Of a stretch of 64,000 bases of DNA, positions 28,173-37,661 are shown in pieces. The stretch covers positions 62,001 through 126,000 of the forward strand of contig NZ_JARRAF010000004.1 of the NCBI RefSeq assembly GCF_030129945.1, in the 5' to 3' direction. The DNA comes from Parachitinimonas caeni (GTDB lineage Bacteria; Pseudomonadota; Gammaproteobacteria; Burkholderiales; Chitinimonadaceae). The position numbers were made by a program, and so were the translations under genes. Every line of letters begins with the position of its first letter. Positions within the stretch are counted from its first letter, which is position 1. The notes beneath the pieces are model-generated. The model saw nothing but the letters and a program-made list of their open reading frames with translations. It made no database searches and was not told the origin of the DNA.

Positions 28173-28553
28173 TCAGTCGCGATTGAATCGGTCGATTTGA
28201 CGGCGTAGCTTTTTGGTCGGCCGACCTTTGACGTCGGGGTGATCAAACTGCGGCGCCAGAGCTTTCAGTTCGGCTTCCCGTTCGCGTTTGACGAGGCTCT
28301 CTTCCGTTTCTCGATACAGAGTCCGGGCTTCAGTGGCCGGTCCTCTCCGGTCCGAAAGGCCCTCGACGACGATTTCATATTCACCGCTTTGGTTCCGGAC
28401 TCTGATCCTGTCGCCAAGTTTTACCGTACGAGCGGGCTTGGGCCGGTCACCATTGATGTGGACATGGCCGCCATCAATGGCATCTTGTGCCAAGCCCCGC
28501 GTCTTGAAGAAACGGGCCGCCCAAAGCCACTTGTCGATGCGTGGTGCATCCAT
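28173..28553 (-). CDS. hslR: Heat shock protein 15 (Hsp15), S4-domain RNA-binding protein
   Basis: 126 aa. The S4 domain begins RIDKWLWAARFFKTRGLA and includes GHVHINGDRPKPAR. The C-terminal region is basic (GRPTKKLRRQIDRFNRD). Hsp15 binds 50S subunits carrying a stuck nascent chain and helps recycling. The start overlaps the yciK stop (ATGA), so the two are coupled. Confidence 0.93.
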   Translation of the reverse strand: MDAPRIDKWLWAARFFKTRGLAQDAIDGGHVHINGDRPKPARTVKLGDRIRVRNQSGEYEIVVEGLSDRRGPATEARTLYRETEESLVKREREAELKALAPQFDHPDVKGRPTKKLRRQIDRFNRD

Positions 28554-29317
28554 CAGCTTTGACCTGATGCGGCAACGTCAATGAGCTCACCGCTACGTCC
28601 TGTGCTGGCTGGGCCCATCCAATAGAGCAGTCCTGGTAGCAAGGATTCGATCGACGGCAGCGAGTCTTTGGATTCGCCTGGGTGAGTCTTGGTACGGAAG
28701 GGGGAGTGGACCGGCCCCGGCACAAGCATATTGATACGCAGGTTTGGCAGGTTGTCCCACTCGCTCGCGGCAATGGTCAGGAATGGCGACAGTGCCGACT
28801 TGGTGACTGCATAGCCGCCCCAATAAGCTTTGGGTGCCTGCGCGTGCGTTTCGCTCACCAACAGCACGGCAGCGTCTGGGGAGCGCTTCAGTAGCGGCAT
28901 ACAGGCGCGGGTAAGGCCGAATGGTGCGGCAACGTTAACGCGGAACATCTCTACCCATTCATCGACCTTCTGCAGCAAAAGGGGCGAAAGGTGCGAGAAG
29001 CCATGGGCGCAGTGCAGGATGCCATCCAGCCGCCCCAATTCCTTCCAGACCAGATTGGCCAGGTTTTCGTAATCCTGATCAGTCGCCGACTTCAGGTCAA
29101 AGGGGATGGCGGCAGGTTGTGGGCCACCGGCAGCCTCGATGGCGTCATAGACTTTTTCCAGCTTTTTTGCGGTACGGGCGATCAATACCACCGTGGCGCC
29201 ATGTCTGGCCAGCGCCAGCGCAGCGGCTTCGCCAATACCTTGAGATGCCCCTGTTACCATGATTACCCGATCTTTCAAAAGGTCTGATGGGGCCGAGTAG
29301 TGTTTCCAGTCGCTCAT
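28553..29317 (-). CDS. yciK: YciK-family short-chain dehydrogenase/reductase
   Basis: 254 aa. The Rossmann motif GASQGIG is at about residues 23-29, with an AHG after the fourth strand and the catalytic Ser...Tyr-x3-Lys (LLVSETHAQAPKAYWGGYAVTK, shown in outline). The N-terminus with YSAPSDLLKDRVIMVTGAS is that of the YciK group. The substrate is not known. It is the first gene of a two-gene unit with hslR. Confidence 0.88.
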   Translation of the reverse strand: MSDWKHYSAPSDLLKDRVIMVTGASQGIGEAAALALARHGATVVLIARTAKKLEKVYDAIEAAGGPQPAAIPFDLKSATDQDYENLANLVWKELGRLDGILHCAHGFSHLSPLLLQKVDEWVEMFRVNVAAPFGLTRACMPLLKRSPDAAVLLVSETHAQAPKAYWGGYAVTKSALSPFLTIAASEWDNLPNLRINMLVPGPVHSPFRTKTHPGESKDSLPSIESLLPGLLYWMGPASTGRSGELIDVAASGQS

Positions 29318-29540
29318 GTCTGCGATGTCGTTGGTTTGATGTCAAAGCAACATTTTACCTGAATCGCACCTCCGGCCGTCTTGCGACAACGCAAGAAGGT
29401 CGGCGCTTTGTGGCACAGGGTCTTTACGTCAAAAGTGCGAAAGCGAAAGGCGGTGGGTAAGAAAACTGCAAAGTCAAGCGGGCAGGAATTGTGACTTTGC
29501 CGGATAATACGAGGGTTTTCTTAAATCCTGACTGATCTAA

Positions 29541-31013
29541 ATGTTCGAAATATTCTCAGGGCTTGAGCCGGGTATTGCTCTAAGTCTTTGTTTGGCATTG
29601 TCTTTTGTTCTGGCTTTTGAATTTATCAATGGCTTTCACGACACCGCAAACGCAGTTGCCACGGTGATCTACACCAAGGCGATGCCGCCAAGGGTGGCTG
29701 TGGTTTGCTCGGGCATCTTCAATTTTTTGGGCGTGTTGCTGGGGGGGGTTGGCGTAGCGTACGCCATCGTGCATCTGCTACCTGTCGAGTTGCTGATAAA
29801 CGTCAGCACCGGGCATGGTCTGGCAATGGTCTTTTCCCTGCTTGCTGCAGCCATTCTTTGGAACTTCGGGACTTGGTACTTCGGTATCCCCGCATCGAGC
29901 TCCCACACTCTGATCGGTTCAATCCTGGGCGTTGGCTTGACCAATGCCGTGTTGACCGGTGTGCCAGTAGCGGAGGGGATCAACTGGAAAAAGGCCACTG
30001 ATATCATGATATCGCTGGTGGTATCTCCTACAGCAGGATTCCTGCTGGCAGGCCTGATGCTGTGGCTGTTCCGGCGCTACCTGCCTTTGTCGAAAATGCA
30101 CAAGACGCCAGAGATGCGTCGCCTTGATGACGGAAAGAAGCATCCCCCATTCTGGAACCGCTTGGCACTGGTGCTGAGCGCGATGGGTGTGAGCTTTGTG
30201 CACGGTTCAAATGACGGCCAGAAAGGTATCGGCCTGATCATGCTGGTGCTGATTGGGATTGTTCCGGCCAAATTTGTGCTGGATCTGGATGCTACGCCCT
30301 ACCAGATTGAGCGAACACGTGATGCAGCAGCGCATCTGGCACAGTTTTATCAGCGCAATCAAGCCCACCTTTCTGATTATCTGGCTCTCGGCAAGCGGAC
30401 GCAGAGCGAGCTACCCGCCAAGTTCAAATGCGAACCCACGCTGACCGAACCGACCATTTTCGCCTTACAGGCGGCGCTTAACGGCGTAAACAACTACAAC
30501 ACGCTGGCCCCAGAAACCCGCCAACAGGTTCGGCGCTATCTGCTGTGTCTGGATGACACAGCCAAGAAGGTCGCGAAGCTGCCCAAGTTGCCAAAGCGTG
30601 AAGTGGCTGATCTGGAGAAGTTGCGTAAAGATCTGACTACCACTACCGAGTACGCGCCGGTGTGGGTGATTGTGGCAGTGGCCCTGGCATTGGGCATTGG
30701 CACCATGGTGGGTTGGAAGCGCGTGGTGGAAACGGTTGGTGAACGTATCGGACGCCAAGGGATGACCTATGCCCAAGGTATGTGTGCGCAGATCGTTGCT
30801 GCCTGTTCAATTGGTCTGGCAAACGTCTTCAGCCTGCCGGTGTCAACGACCCATGTGCTGTCATCTGGCGTGGCGGGCACGATGGTGGTTGGTGGTAGTG
30901 GCGTTCAGGGCGGTACGGTTCGCACTATCCTGATTGCCTGGGTGCTGACTTTGCCATCAAGCATGGCGCTTGCAGCCGGATTATTCTGGATACTGACCCA
31001 TATTCTGGGCTGA
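29541..31013 (+). CDS. pitA: Low-affinity inorganic phosphate transporter (Pit family)
   Basis: 490 aa, about ten membrane segments in two halves. The two Pit signature repeats are plain: FINGFHDTANAVATVI near the N-terminus and FVHGSNDGQKGIGLI near the middle. SSSHTLIGS and VSTTHVLSSG are the paired pore motifs. A soluble loop of about 120 residues (about 245-370) lies between halves. It imports metal-phosphate with protons. No PhoU-like pit accessory gene is adjacent. Confidence 0.93.
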   Translation: MFEIFSGLEPGIALSLCLALSFVLAFEFINGFHDTANAVATVIYTKAMPPRVAVVCSGIFNFLGVLLGGVGVAYAIVHLLPVELLINVSTGHGLAMVFSLLAAAILWNFGTWYFGIPASSSHTLIGSILGVGLTNAVLTGVPVAEGINWKKATDIMISLVVSPTAGFLLAGLMLWLFRRYLPLSKMHKTPEMRRLDDGKKHPPFWNRLALVLSAMGVSFVHGSNDGQKGIGLIMLVLIGIVPAKFVLDLDATPYQIERTRDAAAHLAQFYQRNQAHLSDYLALGKRTQSELPAKFKCEPTLTEPTIFALQAALNGVNNYNTLAPETRQQVRRYLLCLDDTAKKVAKLPKLPKREVADLEKLRKDLTTTTEYAPVWVIVAVALALGIGTMVGWKRVVETVGERIGRQGMTYAQGMCAQIVAACSIGLANVFSLPVSTTHVLSSGVAGTMVVGGSGVQGGTVRTILIAWVLTLPSSMALAAGLFWILTHILG

Positions 31014-31038
31014 CCTTAAATCCCGGCTTCTACCCTAA

Positions 31039-31072
31039 AACGCTGCTATCGCGAGATGGCAGCGTTTTTTTA
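31039..31072 (+). terminator. Terminator after pitA
   Basis: AACGCTGC plus TATC pairs with GATG plus GCAGCGTT around GCGA, then a run of seven T. Confidence 0.9.
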
Positions 31073-31481
31073 TTACCTGAATGGATTGCCTGAGTGCAAA
31101 TCCAATCCGTATCTTGCTACATGCAGTTTGTTTGCTTGCATCTTATTCGCATGTTTTATAGAGATTCTCTGATCGCCCGTATCAGGTATTTGATAGTAAT
31201 GGAAGAGGCAATAATCCCATCTCAATACCTCTATTTTTCTTTGTTTTGGTATACGGGAAAACGCTAATACTTGTTAAAATCCAACGTAGTTTGATTGTTT
31301 GATGGTTTGACAATCATTCTGGTTGAGGTGCGAGCTTGCAAGGGAAATGCTTGTTGCATAAAGCTTATGCCCGTCAGAGTTTTTGATCTGAAAATTCAAT
31401 CATAATTAAGTTATTGATTTCTATAAATATTTAAAACGAAGATGGATCAATGACATATCTTGTTTATTGCGGAGAAACCAA
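31073..31481. other. AT-rich upstream region of the secreted beta-helix gene
   Basis: No gene seen in these 409 bp. The stretch is clearly more AT-rich than its surroundings and has TTTGATTGTTTGATGG-type repeats around 31291-31320. No confident promoter can be assigned. Confidence 0.5.
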
Positions 31482-33377
31482 TTGAATACCCGAATTTCAT
31501 TTCGTGGTACATGGCTCATGCTATGTGCGATTTTCCTTTGTTGCCTTGCAATTCATCGAACCAGTTTTGCAATAGGTCTTGAGTTTGATGGTGTTTACCA
31601 GGCTAACGATGCTGCATCCAAACCCTGCAATGTGGCCAACTTCCTGACAGGTAAGTGTTCTTGCCCAAGTGTTGAGGGACCCGCTTATAACGTTCGTGTG
31701 ATTGGAGACGGTGCTGGGGGAATTGGCGGTTCTAATTTCTTGGCGTGCTCATCCGGCTCCTCGGCGCTGAGTTCATTTGCTGGTCTATATATGCATGATG
31801 ACAGCAAGAACTGCAGGATCGCGAATAAGTTGACAGGGTCCTGTTCCTGCCCAAGCGGTTCCAGTCCAATTGCGTTGCGTACCCTGTTTGATCCCAGTCC
31901 TGGCGTGATTTGGGGTTCGACACTAGCGCTGTGTGCTAAGAGTACGAATGCTCCCGTGGCATTCGGGGGGGCATATCAGATTGATGACAATGCGGTGTGT
32001 CGAAGCGGGAATCCCTACACAAATGGCACTTGCTCGTGCCCTGCAAATTTCCAGGCGCAGCCCACGCGTGCGGTTATTGATCGGGGACCAGGTCAGTATG
32101 GTGGATCTACCATTCACACCTGTTTGCCACAAAAAATAGTCCAGATCTGTAAGTCCTCAACTGGGCAACCGGTGATGGCTGATATTTCCGGCGCTACTCC
32201 TGCGTCAAGAGCGATTCAAACCTGTTTGGATAGCTTGCCAACCGGGGGGGTTCTTGCGTTACCCGCAGGGAAATATCGGGTTGATAGTCAGATTGGCCTG
32301 AAGAAGTCGGTAACGCTCCGCACCCAAGGATTGGAGAATTCAACGACCAGATGCGCCATAGACGGTAATGAGTGTGTGCGTTTGATCGCTGATCCACAGC
32401 TCCTCGTCTATGCAGGGATGTTGAACACGGTTGATGCCAATGGTAAGAGCGGCAGTATCGATAGTAAGACCAATCCACCCAATCGAGTAGATGGGATCAC
32501 AATTGATCACATCGTACTGGACGGCAATCGTGCAAGTCGAAGTGGGAGTGCCGCATATACAAAGTGTAAAGGCGCTGGCGACGGCGGTTTCGATAATCGT
32601 TATGGATTTAATGCAGAATTATTCGGTGACAATCTCACCGTAAAGTATTCGGCATCAATTAACGCTCTGTGCGGTACAGCGCTCGGTTTTTTGGGTAACA
32701 ACGCTACGATTCGCTCAAACACTATTTCAAATAACGGGGTAAATGAACCCAATCTGTGGTCTGACGGATTAACGGCAAGTTATGCGCACAACAGTGTGAT
32801 TGCTGACAACTGGCTGGTTGACAATACCGATGTGGGTCTGATCGTTGGAGGGGGTAGAAACGTTAAAGTGACCGACAACAGGGTAACTCAAGTTGGAAAG
32901 AAAGCTTTCTCTGCCATGATGTTACATAGTTTCTTTCACAATACGCCGGAGGATCGCATCAGTGCCAAAGGATGGGGAGACTTTACCGGGGCTTTAATTA
33001 CCGGTAACACCGTAGATTGTGCATATACCGATACCAATCCAGGTAAGCAGTGCTTTTATGGCTTTAATTTAGGTGACCATGCCTGGACGGCTGGAACGAT
33101 CCCGCTGTGGGGAGGGACTATTGCCAATAACAATATTCGCGGGGGTGTTATCGCGATCAATCTGGATGGGATGGGCGATGCAACTCACCCCACTACGTTG
33201 AGTAATAACACGGCTGTGACAAAACTTAACGTTCTTACTTCCTGCACTGAGGTTCCAAGCGGCAGGGCTATCGCCAGTAGCGCTTATAACTACAATACGG
33301 CAGATTCGAAAGCTGTCTTCAGCCCGATGCCCGCTGGTGTAACCAATCAGGAAACGCACGCTTGTATCGGTAACTAA
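31482..33377 (+). CDS. Secreted protein: three Cys-rich repeats plus parallel beta-helix domain
   Basis: 631 aa from a TTG at 31482, chosen for GGAGA six bases upstream. The next upstream TTG (31467) has none. A signal peptide ends near residue 30. Residues 35-89, 99-151 and 161-214 are three tandem repeats, each about 55 residues: F-x-G-x-Y, a Cys, TG-x-CSCP (TNGTCSCP in the third), then a GGS or GS and a final Cys. Each has four cysteines. From about 220 the sequence is a right-handed beta-helix of pectate-lyase type (GNRASRS, NATIRSNTISNNGV, GGGRNVKVTDNRV). Substrate binding or hydrolysis of a polysaccharide is plausible but unproven. Its base composition is AT-richer than its neighbours. 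Confidence 0.8.
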   Translation: MNTRISFRGTWLMLCAIFLCCLAIHRTSFAIGLEFDGVYQANDAASKPCNVANFLTGKCSCPSVEGPAYNVRVIGDGAGGIGGSNFLACSSGSSALSSFAGLYMHDDSKNCRIANKLTGSCSCPSGSSPIALRTLFDPSPGVIWGSTLALCAKSTNAPVAFGGAYQIDDNAVCRSGNPYTNGTCSCPANFQAQPTRAVIDRGPGQYGGSTIHTCLPQKIVQICKSSTGQPVMADISGATPASRAIQTCLDSLPTGGVLALPAGKYRVDSQIGLKKSVTLRTQGLENSTTRCAIDGNECVRLIADPQLLVYAGMLNTVDANGKSGSIDSKTNPPNRVDGITIDHIVLDGNRASRSGSAAYTKCKGAGDGGFDNRYGFNAELFGDNLTVKYSASINALCGTALGFLGNNATIRSNTISNNGVNEPNLWSDGLTASYAHNSVIADNWLVDNTDVGLIVGGGRNVKVTDNRVTQVGKKAFSAMMLHSFFHNTPEDRISAKGWGDFTGALITGNTVDCAYTDTNPGKQCFYGFNLGDHAWTAGTIPLWGGTIANNNIRGGVIAINLDGMGDATHPTTLSNNTAVTKLNVLTSCTEVPSGRAIASSAYNYNTADSKAVFSPMPAGVTNQETHACIGN

Positions 33378-33400
33378 GTAGATCTTTTCGTAGGTTTTGG

Positions 33401-33437
33401 GCCCCGCCGTAAGTTGATTGCGACGGGGCTTTGTTTT
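33401..33437 (+). terminator. Terminator after the beta-helix gene
   Basis: GCCCCGCCG pairs with CGACGGGGC (one C-A mismatch) around an 11-nt loop, followed by TTTGTTTTG. Confidence 0.82.
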
Positions 33438-33594
33438 GTCGAAAGGTCTGTCGGGAATGCGACTCCAACGAGGGGGGGCTGATGCGGCTTTAATAAAGCC
33501 TCGGTATATCAAGCAATTGTCTGATGCACGGTTTATATTTTGAGAAGTCCGTCTGCTTTAAGACGATGGTCGCTTACTGGTTGGGGAGGCGCCG

Positions 33595-34485
33595 ATGCAA
33601 CGCTTGCTGTGGATCTGTGCGGGGCTTTTGTCGTTCTGGAGTTCGACCGTCTGTGCTGACGACGAAGTAATTTTTCCGGCTCCGGAATCAGCGGCGGATG
33701 TTCGGCATAACGATGTGCTGGAAATGCTGCGAACGTCGCTGGAGCGAACCAAGGCCAAGCATGGTGGTTATGTGTTGCGTCAGGCCGACTTGCCGATGAA
33801 CAAGGCCAGACAACTTGCGACTTTGAGTAAGGGCGACCAGCTCACCATCATCTGGAGCGGAACGTCGATGGAGATGGAGACGGACTTTCTTCCCGTAAGA
33901 ATCCCTTTGCGTAAAGGCTTGGGTGGCTGGCGGATTTCGCTGATAGCGAGGGAGATGCAGCCAGAGTTTGATAAGGTTCGTACTCTGGATGACCTCAAAC
34001 GCTTTTCGATGGGGCAGGGCAATGGCTGGGCCAGTGCAGATGTCTTGAAGATGGCAGGTCTGAATGTGGTAACCAGTAACTATGACAGCCTGTTCAAGAT
34101 GGTGGCGATGAAGCGGATTGATATGTTCCCGCGTGGCCTATCGGAAGCCTTTGTCGAGCTGGAGGCCAATGCGGCAAGGATTCCCAATCTGATGGTCGAG
34201 CAGAGTCTGGTGATCCGTTATGACACCGCCTATTACTTCTTTTTGAACAAGCAGAATAACCGGCTTGCCAAGCGAATTGAGGAGGGGCTGCGCATGATGA
34301 TCAAGGATGGTAGCTTCGACGAGATTTTCTGGCGTTACAACGGCGATTCGATTCGCAAAGCCCGGCTTGCAGAGCGACGTGTGATCCGGATCGAAGACCG
34401 TACTTTGCACCCGTTAACGCCGCTTGCGGATAAAAGTCTCTGGTTTGACCCGGCAACGACCAAGATGCCACCCGCTCCGAAATAA
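33595..34485 (+). CDS. Periplasmic substrate-binding-like protein (SBP type 3 fold)
   Basis: 296 aa with a signal peptide ending around STVCA. GGGGAGG six bases upstream sets the start. Two-lobed binding-protein features are visible: VRIPLRKGLGGWRISLI, LDDLKRFSMGQGNGWASADVL, and a last lobe with RLAKRIEEGLRMMIKDGSFDEIFWRY, which is the usual end of amino-acid-binding SBPs. No ABC permease is adjacent. It may be an orphan sensor-type binding protein. Confidence 0.65.
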   Translation: MQRLLWICAGLLSFWSSTVCADDEVIFPAPESAADVRHNDVLEMLRTSLERTKAKHGGYVLRQADLPMNKARQLATLSKGDQLTIIWSGTSMEMETDFLPVRIPLRKGLGGWRISLIAREMQPEFDKVRTLDDLKRFSMGQGNGWASADVLKMAGLNVVTSNYDSLFKMVAMKRIDMFPRGLSEAFVELEANAARIPNLMVEQSLVIRYDTAYYFFLNKQNNRLAKRIEEGLRMMIKDGSFDEIFWRYNGDSIRKARLAERRVIRIEDRTLHPLTPLADKSLWFDPATTKMPPAPK

Positions 34486-34523
34486 GACTGCTCCAAGGCG
34501 AGATGGGCCTGCAGGAGGGGGGA

Positions 34524-35762
34524 TCAGATTGACTCGCCCAAGGCGGCTGCCCATTGCATGGCGGCTATCAAAAATTGATTGAGTTCATTCAGATCCAGTC
34601 GCTGCCAGTGGCCGAGTAGCGCCGAGGCCGTTGCGACGTCGCCTTGCTCCGTGGCTTGGGTCAGGCGTAGAAGGTCACCCAGCAAGCCTGCCTGGCTGAT
34701 CAGTGCCGATTCGACAGAGGCGTCGAGGTTGAGGGGCTTGATGATTTCGGGTAGCGGCATCCCGAACAGTACGTCAATCAGTGACAGCATTCCTACCATG
34801 AAGGCCCGGTCTTGCAGGACCTTGTTATCGGGCGCCAACTTGCCCGCCACTAGCTCCATCATCCTGCCGCGGGTTGCTGCGGTTTGCACCAGCGGGTCGC
34901 GGTCTGGTGCGATGCCGGATGAGCTGGCAAATACCATGATCTGAACCCAACGCTGCAAATGCTGCCGACCCAGCATGGTTAACGCGGCGCGCATGCTGCC
35001 AATTTTGCGGGATGACCCGAATGCCACCGAGTTGATCAGCCTCAGCAGGGCGACCGAGAGGTCGGGGGCGAGTTTCAGCGTCTCTTCGATTTCCAGGGTA
35101 TCGGCATCTGCCATGACTTGCGTCAGTAGCCTGATCAGCAAGCCGACCGATGGGCTGGCTGGTTTGCCGGTAAGGATGGTGGGCTTGGCAAAGTAATAGC
35201 CTTGAAAGTAATCGAAACCCAGGTCCAGACAAAGCTTTTGTTGTTCGGGGGTGTCTATCTTTTCGGCGAGAAGTTTGACCGGATATTGGCGCATGGCCTT
35301 CACCAAAGGCGCCAGCTGATCAGGAGGGATGGCCAGGACATCAAGCTTGACCACGTCAATCAACGGCAAAATGGCTTTCTGCGTAGCATCGAGGCCAATG
35401 ACGTCATCCAGCGCCAGCCGGTAGCCTGCTGCTTTGAGGACCTTGGCGCGGGCGATGACCTCCGGTGTCAAGGCGACGGTCTCCAGTATCTCTAGTACAA
35501 CGTGCTGTTTGGGCAGCAATTGCAGCGCATCGCTCATCAACAGGCCTTCGCCGATGTTGATGAAGCCCAGGCTCTGGCCGAGTACATTCTGTACCCCGAG
35601 ATTGGAAAATGCATGCTGAATGACCGACGCCGAGGCCTCGTCATCATCCAGGACATTTGCTTCGTTGACTTTTCCATCCCGGAACAGCAACTCATAAGCC
35701 TGCAGTTCCTGCTTGCGTCCCACAATGGGCTGCCGACCGAGGAAGAACTGTTTCGGGTCCAT
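34524..35762 (-). CDS. EAL-HDOD signalling protein (YuxH/CdgI type)
   Basis: 412 aa from the ATG at 35762 (MDPKQFFLGRQPIVGRKQ). The N-terminal EAL-like domain has LGRQPI, LEILETVALTP instead of EAL/EVL, and LALDDVIG instead of DDFG, so c-di-GMP hydrolysis is probably lost. The C-terminal half is an HDOD domain (LLIRLLTQVM, LLRLINSVAFG, ALTMLGRQHLQRW). Such proteins act as regulators. An alternative start 66 bases upstream has no clear ribosome site. It is last of a minus-strand group with TPR and ParA genes. Confidence 0.87.
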   Translation of the reverse strand: MDPKQFFLGRQPIVGRKQELQAYELLFRDGKVNEANVLDDDEASASVIQHAFSNLGVQNVLGQSLGFINIGEGLLMSDALQLLPKQHVVLEILETVALTPEVIARAKVLKAAGYRLALDDVIGLDATQKAILPLIDVVKLDVLAIPPDQLAPLVKAMRQYPVKLLAEKIDTPEQQKLCLDLGFDYFQGYYFAKPTILTGKPASPSVGLLIRLLTQVMADADTLEIEETLKLAPDLSVALLRLINSVAFGSSRKIGSMRAALTMLGRQHLQRWVQIMVFASSSGIAPDRDPLVQTAATRGRMMELVAGKLAPDNKVLQDRAFMVGMLSLIDVLFGMPLPEIIKPLNLDASVESALISQAGLLGDLLRLTQATEQGDVATASALLGHWQRLDLNELNQFLIAAMQWAAALGESI

Positions 35763-35896
35763 GAGCTGTCTGTGTCCCCTGCTGAGAAGTTCACGCGCAC
35801 TACGGCTACCCGCTACGCCTGGCTGCATCGGGCTGACGGTGGGCAGACAATGGGTGTTTGTTCAATGACTATAGCAGCTGGCTGGCGCGATGCTGC

Positions 35897-36820
35897 TCAT
35901 TGCGGCTGTGCCATCTGGCGCAACCGGGCGAGACGGGCGGGTTCGTTGCGCACCAGCCAGGCATCGTGGTTCAGCACGAAATAGGCTTTGCCGTAGTAGT
36001 TGCGTGCTTCGTTGGCGCGGCCCAGCAGGCGCAAGGTCTCGGCGATTTCCTCGTAGACGTAACCATCTTCCTCCTTGCGGGCAGCGAAGGCAGCTTCAAG
36101 CCGGACCTGCATATCGAGCGCCTTTTCCAGCTGACCACTGATGCGCAGTAGCTTGCCAACCGACCAGCGAGCGAGCAACAGCGGCTTGCCGGTGCTGTTG
36201 GCCTCGTGCCATTCCAGGGCTTTTTGCAGGTAGACCAGCGCCTTGGCGTAGTCGTTCAGGTCGTGATAGGTCCAACCCATATTGTTATAGATGGAGCCGA
36301 CCCACTCATTGGCGCGCTTGTCGGTAGTGGTCTCGGCCAGCTGCAGGGCTTTCTGGTTCCATTCCAATGCGGTTTTGCCGGTTTCGCTCAGGGCGACCAT
36401 ATGGGCGGCGTCAATTGTGTAGAAATCCAGTCGGTGCTTTTCGGCAAACAGATAGGCACTACGAAACCAGCGCTGGGCTTTCTTGGGTTCGCCCGCCGCG
36501 CTGATCAACCGACCACGTTCGAGCATGTAACGGGCGCTGACGGTAGGGGAGAGGTGGCTGAGTTCATCCTGAACCGAATCGAGTGTCAGGTGGGCCTGAT
36601 CAAACTTCTCCTGCATGCCCTGGGCGCGGGCAATCTGTGTCCTGACTTCGGCTCTGGCGGAGGGGTTGGACTTGAACTCTTTACTGTCGAGAAGCTTGGC
36701 AAAGCGTGTTTCGGTCTTGGCGGGATTGTCATAATCCCACTGCTTGTCAAAATCAACCAGGGCGCTGGCAGTGGCACAAAGCCAAACTGCCATACCCATT
36801 GCGAGTGCTACGGAGCGCAT
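35897..36820 (-). CDS. Exported TPR-repeat protein
   Basis: 307 aa with a signal peptide (MRSVALAMGMAVWLCATASA). The mature protein is helical with tetratricopeptide-type repeats: RWFRSAYLFAEKHRLDFYTI, IYNNMGWTYHDLNDYAKALV, and ETLRLLGRANEARNYYGKAYF (outline). It probably forms a scaffold in the periplasm. It starts nine bases after the ParA gene ends, so the two are likely one transcript. Function is unknown. Confidence 0.75.
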   Translation of the reverse strand: MRSVALAMGMAVWLCATASALVDFDKQWDYDNPAKTETRFAKLLDSKEFKSNPSARAEVRTQIARAQGMQEKFDQAHLTLDSVQDELSHLSPTVSARYMLERGRLISAAGEPKKAQRWFRSAYLFAEKHRLDFYTIDAAHMVALSETGKTALEWNQKALQLAETTTDKRANEWVGSIYNNMGWTYHDLNDYAKALVYLQKALEWHEANSTGKPLLLARWSVGKLLRISGQLEKALDMQVRLEAAFAARKEEDGYVYEEIAETLRLLGRANEARNYYGKAYFVLNHDAWLVRNEPARLARLRQMAQPQ

Positions 36821-36829
36821 ATTGGTGGG

Positions 36830-37594
36830 CTAAACACGTATAAAGCCGCTTTCTACCAGTTCGTCGAGCAAAAAGGCAAAATCTTCTGCGCCTTCCGAAT
36901 CGGGTGCGAAGCTGAAAACGTCTTGATGAGCGCCGACACCTTCCATGACGTTTTGACTTTCATAAATCTTGGTCCGGCAGAATTCCTTGCCGTAGCGCTT
37001 CGAAAGCTCGTGCCCGACTTTCTCGCCGCTGGGATGGCCGCGAATATAACGGTTGAGGAAGTAGCGGCGTGGCCGGTATAAGCCCATGGCAGTCAGGCCG
37101 CGCAAGGTATTTTCGAGTTGGTGGGCGCCGTTTAGGGCCAGATACTCGGCAGTGACGGGCACCAGAATCACGTCGGCGGCAATCAGGGCCGACAAGGACA
37201 GCACACCCAGCATGGGGCAGCAATCGATCAGTACCGGGCAACCACTATCCGCCAGCATTTCCTCCTGCATGCCCCGTCTTAGCTTGCGCAGGCTTTTCTG
37301 ATTCTGACTCATCAGCACATCGACCCGTGCCAGCTCCATATGCGAGGGGATCAGATTGACGCGGTTGCTCAGCTGCCTCACCAAATCCGAAAGACCTGCC
37401 TTTTCCTGAAAGAAGGCGTAGACCGACTGGTCGGCGGGTACTTCGACCCCGCATAGCATGGTCAGGTGTGCCTGCGGGTCGAGGTCTATCATCAAGGGTT
37501 CGAGATTGTTGCGTGCCATGGCCGCTGCAAGGTTAGCGGTCGATGTGGTTTTGCCTACTCCACCTTTCTGGTTGAACACTGCAATCACGGTCAT
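36830..37594 (-). CDS. Orphan ParA/MinD-type ATPase
   Basis: 254 aa. The deviant Walker A KGGVGKTTS starts at residue 10, and MIDLDPQAHL and LIDCCPMLGVLS give the switch and Walker B. The sequence matches chromosomal ParA ATPases. No parB lies in the window, so it is not the main chromosome-segregation locus. Orphan ParAs position chemotaxis arrays, flagella, pili or carboxysomes. Here the partner may be the exported TPR protein coded just downstream, though it would be across the membrane. Confidence 0.87.
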   Translation of the reverse strand: MTVIAVFNQKGGVGKTTSTANLAAAMARNNLEPLMIDLDPQAHLTMLCGVEVPADQSVYAFFQEKAGLSDLVRQLSNRVNLIPSHMELARVDVLMSQNQKSLRKLRRGMQEEMLADSGCPVLIDCCPMLGVLSLSALIAADVILVPVTAEYLALNGAHQLENTLRGLTAMGLYRPRRYFLNRYIRGHPSGEKVGHELSKRYGKEFCRTKIYESQNVMEGVGAHQDVFSFAPDSEGAEDFAFLLDELVESGFIRV

Positions 37595-37622
37595 AGGTTT
37601 TCCTTGTTGCCGATCGTTTTAT

Positions 37623-37654
37623 GGGCCGGACTCCGCACAGACGGGGCCGGCCCC
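37623..37654. repeat. GC-rich inverted repeat between parA-like and phoH genes
   Basis: GGGCCGG (37623-37629) pairs with CCGGCCC (37647-37653). A perfect 12-bp palindrome GGGGCCGGCCCC lies at 37643-37654. No T-run follows on either strand. Confidence 0.5.
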
Positions 37655-37661
37655 ACCACCA

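Noticed and set aside
36206-37081. 291-aa plus-strand open frame over the TPR and ParA genes
   Set aside because: It spans two opposite-strand genes and their junction, so it is a shadow.
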